Assembly (NCBI GenBank): GCA_010672785.1
Contig: JAAHFX010000004.1
Location: 62,001 to 126,000, forward strand
Direction: 5' to 3'
Source of the DNA: Sphaerospermopsis sp. SIO1G1
GTDB lineage: Bacteria > Cyanobacteriota > Cyanobacteriia > Cyanobacteriales > Nostocaceae
Length of the DNA stretch: 64,000 bases
The translations under genes and the position numbers were made by a program. The notes under the pieces are model-generated. The model had not been told where the DNA came from and ran no database searches. It saw nothing but the letters and a program-made list of their open reading frames with translations. Of the stretch, positions 53,701 to 62,062 are shown one piece after another (position 1 is the first letter of the stretch; each line of letters starts with the position of its first letter).

Positions 53701-55623
53701 TCACACATTAATACTATTAGGAATTTGAGAGGGTAACAGATAAGGATAGTCTACACCAGTATTAATTAAACGTTGCTGATTAAGAGATTTAATCTTACTT
53801 TCTATTTCCCCTAAATCACTTTGAAATTGGGCAAGAATTTGTCTATCAATTCGATCTGCAAAATTAATCATTTCGGAACTGCCTAACTTACTCCAATTAA
53901 TTCCAGATAATGCAAAACTTAATTGCATTTGTTGAAAATCTTTCTCTGTGGAGGGTAAAAATTCCGCTAAATTTGTTAGTGTTTCAGGACGACTATAATT
54001 AGCTAAAGGTGCATTAGGAGTATAACCAAAATAATCAAATTGACTAAAATTCAAAGCTGCGTGTTGTGGTCCACTGGTGAAAATAACGATAGTGGCAATG
54101 TCTATTAATTGTTGTAAACTGCCTATTTTTGTAAACCCAGGTACACGGGGGTAGGAAGGTAATTCTTGGGGTTCTATTCCCGATGCTTTGATTAATTCTG
54201 GTGGTAACCAAGCAGGTATTTGGGGAAATTCTGATTTTGGCCTAGTGTTGAGAGGCGCACCTAATTCTTCAGCCCAATTTTGTAAATAGGGATCTTGTAA
54301 AACTGCTTTGTCGTCAGGGTAATAACGTTGTAAATAACGGGTTGTATATTTGGCGATCGCTTCCCATAATAACAACGCATCATCTCGATAGGGAAAGTCT
54401 GGTAAGAATTTTGATTCTATCCCCCTGATTTCGATATCATTTAACAAAGAATAATACCAGAAAGATTTTTCTCGATAGGCTTTATTTGTTAATTCGTAAG
54501 AAGTGTTTAAAGTAGGGGCAAATAAACTATCAATTGCTGAACCAGGTTCTAATAAAACACTACTAGCCCGATGATTAATGGCTAATAAAAACTTAAAATG
54601 TGGTGATAATAATTGATAAACTGGATGATTAGTTGGTAGTTGACGACGAGTAGCAATAGCTAAAGCTTCCATTGCTAAATGAGTATAGGTCAAATGAGCA
54701 ATTAATTCATGATGAGTAGCATCAGCAGTTTGTACATATAACTTTGCTCGCATCCATTCATCTGCTGACTCTCCAGAAATTGCTGGGGTGACAGTTCTGC
54801 CTTTTTCTAATTCAATTAATATCGGTTCTAAACCTTTATCTGTATGATGAAATAATGCTACTGGGCCACCCACATATTTACCATTTTGTAAGTCGGTAAT
54901 TGGCAAATCTTGCAAGATGGGATAGTCAACAATAAACAATCTATTTTCACCAGCAGATTCAATTAAATCCACACTACTATTGTCGGCTAACTGATAAGAT
55001 GTAGTAGCTAAACTTTGAATGATATCTTGATCATTTGCTTGCGCTCTACGGATAATTGTCGGGTTAGCACCAGCCAAACGTTGACGTACAAATTCCCGAT
55101 CACTTAAACCTCCATCCCGTTCATGAATAACACTCACCACAGGTGGTTTGAAACTATCAGTTTTGCTTAATACCTGATAAAATAATCTTCTTTGTTCAGC
55201 ATTTTTTTCGAGAGTTGGTAAATTTTCATCTACCTTAGCAACTGCTTTTTTAATCTCCGAAATGGTTTGGATCAGTTGTTTACGTTTCTGAATATAACTA
55301 CTATTAAACTGCTCCTGGGGAGGTAAATTGAAATTAAACAAATCAGACTGAAAAACCTTGCAGTCTACTAATAAAGTAGCAATATTTAACCAGTTTTCTT
55401 GTAATTCAGAAATTTTCTGCTCTAACTCCCTCATTAATAAACTCAAAGGAGCGGATAACTTACCTTCTGTTAATAAGTTTTCACTTGATTGTTTGATGAT
55501 ATAATGGATAGTTCCATCTTCTCCAGTGTAGGGAAATAGTCTAGCATATCCTTTTTTATCCAAGTTATGAGGATCATAGCGATAGTAACCTTGTTGTTCT
55601 TGTAAAGATGGTTGTTTGACCAT
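53701..55623 (-). CDS. Lipoxygenase
   Basis: Non-heme iron dioxygenase (640 residues) that adds oxygen to polyunsaturated fatty acids to give hydroperoxides (oxylipins). The iron-binding pattern H-x4-H-x4-H-x17-H-x8-H is exact: H305, H310, H315, H333 and H342, seen in HELIAHLTYTHLAMEALAIA and NHPVYQLLSPHFKFL. A second iron-site histidine/asparagine region is in TSGPQHAALNFSQFDYFGYT. The N-terminus (about 1-200) has no clear PLAT domain, as in several bacterial lipoxygenases. The C-terminal iron ligand is normally Ile; this protein ends IPNSINV, so the carboxylate is supplied by valine. Regiospecificity cannot be read. It is monocistronic, with a B element beyond its 5' end. Confidence 0.93.
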   Translation of the reverse strand: MVKQPSLQEQQGYYRYDPHNLDKKGYARLFPYTGEDGTIHYIIKQSSENLLTEGKLSAPLSLLMRELEQKISELQENWLNIATLLVDCKVFQSDLFNFNLPPQEQFNSSYIQKRKQLIQTISEIKKAVAKVDENLPTLEKNAEQRRLFYQVLSKTDSFKPPVVSVIHERDGGLSDREFVRQRLAGANPTIIRRAQANDQDIIQSLATTSYQLADNSSVDLIESAGENRLFIVDYPILQDLPITDLQNGKYVGGPVALFHHTDKGLEPILIELEKGRTVTPAISGESADEWMRAKLYVQTADATHHELIAHLTYTHLAMEALAIATRRQLPTNHPVYQLLSPHFKFLLAINHRASSVLLEPGSAIDSLFAPTLNTSYELTNKAYREKSFWYYSLLNDIEIRGIESKFLPDFPYRDDALLLWEAIAKYTTRYLQRYYPDDKAVLQDPYLQNWAEELGAPLNTRPKSEFPQIPAWLPPELIKASGIEPQELPSYPRVPGFTKIGSLQQLIDIATIVIFTSGPQHAALNFSQFDYFGYTPNAPLANYSRPETLTNLAEFLPSTEKDFQQMQLSFALSGINWSKLGSSEMINFADRIDRQILAQFQSDLGEIESKIKSLNQQRLINTGVDYPYLLPSQIPNSINV

Positions 55624-55707
55624 AATTAACTCCTATTGATATTAGGTAATGAAGAACCTTTTTATATATTGTATAAATTTTGAATGTAAAATTGGCGATT
55701 GTCAAAA

Positions 55708-55816
55708 TTACAGCAGATTTCGTTCTCATGAGGTACAAATCATAATCATGAAACTCTTGTGGGGTGGGCCAGACAGCCCGCCATTAGTGTACCTCATGAC
55801 ACCGGAAGTGCTGTAA
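55708..55816. mobile_element. 109-bp miniature element, family B (copy 3)
   Basis: Best-preserved copy: TTACAGCAGATTT and CTCATGAGGTACA on the left; TGTACCTCATGACACC and GTGCTGTAA on the right, so inverted arms of roughly 25 bases. It lies 85 bases upstream of the lipoxygenase start. Confidence 0.9.
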
Positions 55817-55852
55817 ATTGTGGTAGGGAGTTTTTTGGGGATAATGACACCA

Positions 55853-56000
55853 GCAAATACTGTCATTGCGAGGTAAGGAAGCAATCTCCAACTTTAACTT
55901 TTTGTTAAAATCAGGACTTACGCAAAACCTACTTCAAATACTGTCATTGTGACGAAAGGAAGCAGTCTCCAACCCTAACTTTTCGTTAAGACGTGCAATA
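55853..56000. mobile_element. Two family A elements in tandem, reverse orientation
   Basis: 55853-55912 is a partial copy in reverse (ACTGTCATTGCGAGGTAAGG, then AAGCAATCTCC). From 55913 a second copy starts with AGGACTTACGC, has ACTGTCATTGTGACGAAAGG, and ends in a decayed arm near 56000. The order suggests one element inserted into, or next to, another. Confidence 0.75.
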
Positions 56001-56102
56001 CCAATTCTCTGTGAAGCTGCATATAATTTTTACCCCTCCAAACCTGTTCCCTATTCCCTATTCTACACAGATCACTTTTAAAACATCCTCTAAATAAAAT
56101 GT

Positions 56103-56135
56103 AAAAAAACGTTGCCAATTTCGATCAGCAACGCC
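56103..56135 (-). terminator. Intrinsic terminator of glgP
   Basis: On the minus strand GGCGTTGC pairs with GCAACG around a 12-base loop and is followed by seven T residues. It lies 55 bases downstream of the glgP stop. Confidence 0.8.
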
Positions 56136-56189
56136 TTATATTCAAGACTTAATTCTTGATTTCAAAAATTGACAAAATAGATTCAACAA

Positions 56190-58754
56190 CTACTCTGCCC
56201 AAGCAATTAACCGGGGTTCATAAGGACTAGAAAGGTATTGATTTTGTGGTAATACCCGTAGAGATAAACCTTGCAAACCAGAGGTTGTATAAGTCACATC
56301 AACAGTGTAAATACTTAAATCATCATGATCCTGTCCTTGATAATTCATCACCACAGGAATAGCATTTACAATTTCGCCATTAGCGTCAATAGTACCTTGG
56401 TAAAGTTCTACCTGTACATCATCATTCTTTAAAGTTGCTAAATCAATCTTAGCCTTAACAGACACATTTTGATTAACTTCTATATCTGATGGTGCAGAAA
56501 CATCAACATCTTTAACTCTGATATTAAACCAGTGTTCTAATAATTGTGTTTTCCAATCAGCTAAATCCTTAGCTGGGGAATAATTATTAGTTGTAAGAGT
56601 ATGGTAGCGATCGCTAGCGGGGAAATAAGCTCTTTGTGCATACTCTCCTACCATTCGCGCTGTGTTAAAGAAAGGACAATTTAACCGGATTGCATTCTTC
56701 ATTTTTGCAACCCAAGGACGGGGTAAGCCATCTTCATCCCGGTGATCATAAAACAGAGGTACAACTTCCTTCTCTAACAACTCATAGAGAGCATTAGCTT
56801 CAATTTCATCTTGATAATTAGGATCTTCGTAGTTTTCCCCATGTCCGATGGCCCAACCAGTCCGGACATAATCAGCTTCATCCCACCAACCATCTAACAC
56901 ACTTAGATTTGGTAGTCCATTCATAGCTGCTTTCATCCCGCTAGTTCCAGATGCTTCACGGGGACGACGTGGTGTATTTAACCACACATCACACCCAGCC
57001 ACCATTAACCTGGCAATATGAATATCGTAGTTAGGAACAAAAACTATCTGTTTTTCTAGATGGTGTTCGCGGATGAAATGGTTAATATCCCTAATTAGTT
57101 CTTTCCCTGGAATATCTTTGGGGTGAGCTTTTCCAGCAATCACAAACTGGATTTTGCGGTCTTTATTACCGAGTAAGATGCGTTTAATTCTTTCCAAATC
57201 GCGCATCCACAAAGTCGCCCGCTTATAGGTAGCAAAACGACGAGCAAAACCAATAGTCAGAACATTGGGATCGAGAACTTCCTGAGCCTGGGCAATATCA
57301 GAAGCTGAAGCACCACGATCAATCAAATGTTTAACCAAATGATCCCGGACATACAAAATCATATCCAGACGGCAGCGCTGATGATTACGCCATAATTCCT
57401 CATCTGGAATCGCTTCCATCCGTTCCCATAACTGATTATCTGGAGGAGCAGATGACCAATTGGGGCCAAGATAACGATCATACAATTCCTGAGTAGATTT
57501 AGCCACACAACTGCGGGCATGAACACCGTTAGTAATAGCAGCAATTGGCACTTCATCCACTGGTAATTTTTTCCATAAACCTTGGAACATTTGCCGAGAG
57601 ACAACACCATGCAATTGTGCCACCCCGTTAGAAAATGTCGCCATCTTCAACGCCAAAACAGCCATACTAAAAGGCGCGGATAAATCACCAGTATTTTCTC
57701 TACCCAAACCTAAAAACTGTTCTTTAGGTAAACCAAAGATATCTGCATAATATCCCAGGTAATACAAAATCTTATCGGGGGGGAATAAATCAATCCCCGC
57801 AGGTACAGGAGTGTGGGTAGTAAAAATATTACTGGAAGCTACCACCTGTCTAGCTTGGGAATAACTCAAACCCTTTTCTTGAATTAAAAGCCGGATGCGT
57901 TCCAAAGCGGAGAATGCGGCATGACCTTCGTTCATGTGATAGGCTGTCACATCATAACCCAAAGCCTTCAACATCTGCACACCACCGATCCCCAACATAA
58001 TTTCCTGGTGGATACGCATATCAATGTCACCACCATACAACTGATCGGTGATGTCATGATCATAGGCTTTGTTAGGTTCAATGTTGGTATCCAACATATA
58101 CAGAGGAACTGTTCCCACCTGTACACGCCATACCCTTGCATATACCTTACGTCCTGGATAATCTACCTCAATTCGTAATTCTGAACCATCGGCATTTTTT
58201 TCTAAATGCAAAGGCATATTGTAAAAATCGTTGATGGGGTAACGCTCTTGTTGCCAACCATCAGCATTGAGGTATTGGGCAAAATAACCTTGTTGGTAGA
58301 GTAAACCCACACCCACTAAAGGTAATCCCAAATCACTAGCAGATTTCAGGTGATCCCCAGCTAAGACTCCTAAACCACCAGAATAGACTGGTAAACAGTC
58401 TACTAACCCAAACTCAGCGGAAAAGTAGGCGTAGCATTCTTTGTGTGTATCACCACGCTGTTTGTTGTACCAAGTCCGCTCTTGTAAATAATCCTCTAAC
58501 TGTCTAGCTGCACGATCCATTTGTGCCAGGAAGCCCTCATCTTCAACGACTTCCAACAAGCGGTTTTGGCTAATTGTACCCAACATTAGGACTGGGTTAT
58601 GGTGGCTAGATTCCCACAAATCTGGGTCTAAACGGCGAAATAAACCTTTGCTTTCAACATTCCAATCAAAATGGAGATTGTACGCTAGTTTTCGCAATGG
58701 CTCTAAGCGTTGTGGTAATGATGGAGAAACGTTAAATGTACGAATTGGCTGCAT
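56190..58754 (-). CDS. glgP: Alpha-glucan (glycogen) phosphorylase
   Basis: PLP enzyme (854 residues) that releases glucose-1-phosphate from glycogen. It belongs to the family with an N-terminal DUF3417 region (residues 1-115; LPQRLEPLRKLAYNLHFDWN). Phosphorylase blocks: AYFSAEFGLVDCLPVYSGGL; YHMNEGHAAFSALERI; TTHTPVPAGIDLFPP; AITNGVHARSCV; IGFARRFATYKRATL; and the PLP lysine region EASGTSGMKAAMNGLPNLSV, then DGWWDEADY. The C-terminal about 100 residues form a beta domain (VSAPSDIEVNQNVSVKAKID). It is monocistronic with a clear terminator. This long-form phosphorylase is one of two glgP paralogues commonly seen in cyanobacteria. Confidence 0.96.
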   Translation of the reverse strand: MQPIRTFNVSPSLPQRLEPLRKLAYNLHFDWNVESKGLFRRLDPDLWESSHHNPVLMLGTISQNRLLEVVEDEGFLAQMDRAARQLEDYLQERTWYNKQRGDTHKECYAYFSAEFGLVDCLPVYSGGLGVLAGDHLKSASDLGLPLVGVGLLYQQGYFAQYLNADGWQQERYPINDFYNMPLHLEKNADGSELRIEVDYPGRKVYARVWRVQVGTVPLYMLDTNIEPNKAYDHDITDQLYGGDIDMRIHQEIMLGIGGVQMLKALGYDVTAYHMNEGHAAFSALERIRLLIQEKGLSYSQARQVVASSNIFTTHTPVPAGIDLFPPDKILYYLGYYADIFGLPKEQFLGLGRENTGDLSAPFSMAVLALKMATFSNGVAQLHGVVSRQMFQGLWKKLPVDEVPIAAITNGVHARSCVAKSTQELYDRYLGPNWSSAPPDNQLWERMEAIPDEELWRNHQRCRLDMILYVRDHLVKHLIDRGASASDIAQAQEVLDPNVLTIGFARRFATYKRATLWMRDLERIKRILLGNKDRKIQFVIAGKAHPKDIPGKELIRDINHFIREHHLEKQIVFVPNYDIHIARLMVAGCDVWLNTPRRPREASGTSGMKAAMNGLPNLSVLDGWWDEADYVRTGWAIGHGENYEDPNYQDEIEANALYELLEKEVVPLFYDHRDEDGLPRPWVAKMKNAIRLNCPFFNTARMVGEYAQRAYFPASDRYHTLTTNNYSPAKDLADWKTQLLEHWFNIRVKDVDVSAPSDIEVNQNVSVKAKIDLATLKNDDVQVELYQGTIDANGEIVNAIPVVMNYQGQDHDDLSIYTVDVTYTTSGLQGLSLRVLPQNQYLSSPYEPRLIAWAE

Positions 58755-59142
58755 AGTTTTGAGAGAAATTTGCTATTTCAGATATGTATGTTGAAAATTC
58801 CGATATGTATTGTTATTTTTTACTGTTTTTAATCAATGTTGCCAATTCTTGATGCTATGTTTGTGAAGTTTTGATGACTTTGTTAAGCATTGAAAACAAT
58901 TTTCCAGTTTTGCTAGACTTTACACCAAAAAATGTTTACACTCTGTGGTTTTATCTGTTCAATCATGTAACTTGATCATACTGTCAGAATTTTATTCAGG
59001 TAGGACTGATACAAGAAGTGACAGAATAAAGGGACTTAGGGTACTAAAGCCATAGATTCAAGGATGTGAGAAATATTTCTCATCAATTCTATCGGAATTG
59101 CTTTCACATTTTCTCCACTCAATACCGATATGAACAGCTTTG
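58755..59142. other. Start of a 2-kb gene-poor region
   Basis: No gene on either strand from 58755 to 60749. The first 390 bases, upstream of glgP, are AT-rich and contain its promoter, not identified by eye. Confidence 0.45.
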
Positions 59143-59340
59143 ATATAAATTCTTCAGATTTATGATTTGCGGGATCAACAAAATCTAATTTTTTCTGCCA
59201 CAATCCCTTGATAAATTTAATTATATTTTAAGATTTATACCGAAAAGTTGTAGTCTAAGGCGGACTCTTCTAAGGGTATAAAAAAAGAGAATATTCCTAA
59301 TTTCAATCTTCTTGCTTCAGCTAGAGGTACTGATCACTGA
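59143..59340. repeat. 198-bp direct repeat, unit 1
   Basis: Begins ATATAAATTCTTCAGATTTA, then TGATTTGCGGGATCA, and ends GCTTCAGCTAGAGGTACTGA. It is highly similar along its whole length to 59399-59596 and has the same length. Confidence 0.9.
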
Positions 59341-59398
59341 AAGGATCTAGTTTTTGATTATTTGATTGAGATGTGCATTTAACATATAAACAGTTTTT

Positions 59399-59596
59399 AT
59401 ATAAATTCTTCAGATTTATGATTTGCGGGATCAATAAAAAATAATTTTTTCTGTCATAATAACTTGATAAATTTAATAATTTTTTAAGATTTATACCGAA
59501 AAATTGTGTTTCAAAGCCGACTCTTTTAAGGGTATCAAAAAAGAGAATATTCCTAATTTTAAGCCTCTTGCTTCAGCTAGAGGTACTGATAACTGA
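59399..59596. repeat. 198-bp direct repeat, unit 2
   Basis: Same start and end as unit 1, 58 bases later. Internal stems CTCTTTT/AAAAGAG and CCTCT/AGAGG are kept. A shortened inverted copy lies at 41951-42064. Confidence 0.9.
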
Positions 59597-59874
59597 TAAC
59601 TGATCACTGATCACCACTTTACATTTCGATCATCACAATATACATCAAATGAAATATTTACGTATATAGTTAACATTATGATTGATCCTATTAATAAAGT
59701 TTGAATAGGTAGTAGAAGTTACTAATCTATGTGTCAATAATTCCTATACATGAATAATAAAATATTCCATATTAATTTTGCCTGAATCTCGTCAATATCA
59801 TAAATTTTTTATAAATTCACTGATACAAACCTTGGAACTGAGAAAGTATCTAAGCAAGGATTAATCTTTGATCC

Positions 59875-59970
59875 AGAACTTACGTATTTTAACGAAAAGT
59901 TAGGTTAGGGTTGGAGATTAATTCCTTATGTCGCAATGACAGTATTTGCAGTAGGTTTTGCGTAAGTCCT
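59875..59970. mobile_element. Miniature inverted-repeat element, family A (copy 10)
   Basis: AGAACTTACGT and GCGTAAGTCCT ends, main-subtype core with a GTTAGGGTTGGAGATT variant; 96 bases. Confidence 0.8.
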
Positions 59971-60481
59971 GTGATCCTTAAAAGTTTGTCCATAATAGGG
60001 AACAGGGTAAAGAGGCAAGATTTTGTAATCATATTCAAAATTATGGCTTATTTTTTATGTATAGTCAGCTTTCCGAAACTCTTTTAGCTTGACTTTGCAC
60101 ATTGGATACTGAGGAAATGATTTTAACAGATTAATAAAGATAAATGTGTTTTTATAATATCTATTTATAGCAGTTGTAACAAACACAAAAAAAATTATAA
60201 TTTAAAGTATTGGAAATCTGGACAACTGTAGTTGCATCTCTAAAACAAGACAATCAAAATCAATTTATGATCACCAAACATTTTTGAGTTGATAATATCA
60301 AGGTGTCTTTTAAGTCTGATACTAGACAAATAATTTCAACATGATCAGAAATTACGCAAAATATCAAAGTATCTATCAAACTATTTTTTCTTCATTTTTT
60401 ATCTCTTCTAAACGCTATGCAAAAGTGCCTGATTGGTTTGTTGTTTTGTTACTTGTGTGTAAATTCTAATCATTATAGATC
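59971..60481. other. Gene-poor AT-rich stretch
   Basis: No open frame of note and no recognised RNA or repeat between two family A elements. Confidence 0.4.
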
Positions 60482-60573
60482 AGGACTTACGCAAAACATC
60501 CCTCAAACCCTCGTTCTTATGTGTTCTCTGTGCCTGGAGTGGTTCAATATTCCGTGACTTCTGCGTAAGTCTT
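60482..60573. mobile_element. Miniature inverted-repeat element, family A (copy 11, second subtype)
   Basis: AGGACTTACGC and TGCGTAAGTCTT ends with the GTTCTCTGTGCCTGGAGTGG core; 92 bases. Confidence 0.8.
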
Positions 60574-60749
60574 ATAGATTAATCTTTTTCCATGATTAAC
60601 TATAAAAAATATATTGATGAATGAAAGTCTAAACCAACAACAAAGGGTGGAAATTAATCAGAAATCAAAACAGCAAAAAAAATACAATGACTTCCTTAAT
60701 TGTCCTTAATTAATAATTGAAAATATTTGTCCCTTATATTATCCTCATC

Positions 60750-61445
60750 ATGATTCAAGCAAAATATCCTCACAAATTACAAAGACTGCAAGAACTTTTA
60801 GTAACTACAATATTGGGAGACTTACCCAAACTTGCTCTAGGACCTCAACTGAGAAGGCTACTGTATCGTAGTTTATTCGCAAAAATGGGTAAAAATGTCT
60901 ATATTCAACATGGTGTAGAATTTCTCAATACCTCAGCAATTGAACTAGGAAATGGAACACATATTTTCAAAAATGTGCGTCTAGATGCAAAAGGACATCC
61001 AAATAATAGAATTTATTTAGGAAATCAAGTAGCCTTAGAACGTAGCGTTGATATTGGTTGTTTGGAGAACACTTACATACACATTGGTGAAGATACCTTC
61101 ATTGCACCAAATGTTTGTATTGCTGGCCCTGGAGACATCAGAATTGGCAAGCATTGTATGATAGCGTCGCACTCAGGTATTTATGCCAACAATCATAATT
61201 TTGCTGATCTTTCTCGACCAATAAAAGACCAAGGTACAACTTGTAAAGGAATTGTGATTGAAGATGACTGCTGGTTAGGACATGGGGTCACTGTTTTAGA
61301 TGGTGTAACAATTGGTACAGGGAGTGTGATTGGCGCGGGAGCAGTAGTCAACAAAAATATACCTCCATATTCCATAGCAGTAGGTATACCAGCAAAAGTA
61401 GTTAAAAGCAGAAATAATCAAGAATTAATGAAAATCAGTCAGTAA
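60750..61445 (+). CDS. Hexapeptide-repeat acyltransferase (LbH)
   Basis: A 231-residue left-handed beta-helix transferase, similar to the WbbJ/maltose O-acetyltransferase group used in polysaccharide synthesis. After an N-terminal helical part (about 1-45), hexapeptide repeats run from about residue 50 to 215: IELGNGTHIFKNVRLDAKG, YIHIGEDTFIAPNVCIAGPG, and IRIGKHCMIASHSGIYANNHN, where the HxGIYANNH loop contains the likely catalytic histidine. Then VIEDDCWLGHGVTVLDGVTI and GAGAVVNKNIPPYSIAVGIP close the helix. The start is ATG 60750; a TTG frame 11 codons upstream adds hydrophobic residues. The acyl acceptor is unknown and no glycosyltransferase adjoins. Confidence 0.9.
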   Translation: MIQAKYPHKLQRLQELLVTTILGDLPKLALGPQLRRLLYRSLFAKMGKNVYIQHGVEFLNTSAIELGNGTHIFKNVRLDAKGHPNNRIYLGNQVALERSVDIGCLENTYIHIGEDTFIAPNVCIAGPGDIRIGKHCMIASHSGIYANNHNFADLSRPIKDQGTTCKGIVIEDDCWLGHGVTVLDGVTIGTGSVIGAGAVVNKNIPPYSIAVGIPAKVVKSRNNQELMKISQ

Positions 61446-61747
61446 CAGGAAACCCTAAGCACTAGTGAACGTCAAGCAAAATAGTTATATTCAAGATGTT
61501 TAAGTAGGTCAGCGGGGAAATTTATAACTATGTAACAAAAAGTAAACAAGCCTATAACCTTCTTTCCCCCTGCACCCTGCGCCCTGCACCCTACCTGATC
61601 TCAACGACAATTTTTAACGCCTACTTATGTGTGACTCTTGAGTTTGGTTATCAAAAAAGAGCCAGATGTCGGTAAGATAGAGGAACTATCTTTTCTGCGT
61701 AGCAGATTGTTGATAAATTCTTTGTTTTACCCCTGGGAGATATTACT
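61446..61747. other. psbI upstream region
   Basis: CCCTGCACCCTGCGCCCTGC-type repeats near 61567-61592. The last 100 bases carry the psbI leader, ending GGGAGATATTACT before the ATG. Confidence 0.5.
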
Positions 61748-61864
61748 ATGGTGACTTTAAAAATCGCTGTTTATATTGTTGTAGCGTTTTTTGTCGGTAT
61801 TTTCGTATTCGGCTTATTGTCTAATGACCCTGCTCGTAACCCTGGTCGCAAAGACTTAGAATAG
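61748..61864 (+). CDS. psbI: Photosystem II reaction centre protein I
   Basis: A 38-residue single-helix subunit of photosystem II that sits next to D1 and CP43. The sequence begins [20 protein letters not shown] and ends NPGRKDLE. Its length and the LKIAVYIVV and [12 protein letters not shown] elements match PsbI closely. The only unusual point is Val at position 2, where Leu is common. The ribosome binding site GGGAG is nine bases before the ATG. It is too short for many gene finders. Confidence 0.97.
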   Translation: MVTLKIAVYIVVAFFVGIFVFGLLSNDPARNPGRKDLE

Positions 61865-62062
61865 GAGTTCCACCAATTGCAAATGCTGGAAGGTGGAAGA
61901 CACTAAACGCCTGACAACTGGTAAAAAGTTAGAATACTTAATCTAGAGTCCTCTTCTTTGTCTGCTGCTGCAAGTCATCAGAAGGTGAAGTCGGAAGGCA
62001 AGTGCAAATAAATCCTTCCGGCTTAATATCTGGCTCTTTGTTAGCTTGATTTTTCATCCAAT

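Noticed and set aside
59143..59596. Possible transposon of the IS200/IS605 type from the stem-containing repeats
   Set aside because: No TnpA or TnpB reading frame, intact or broken, was found. The similarity is only a general impression, so it is listed as an unexplained repeat.
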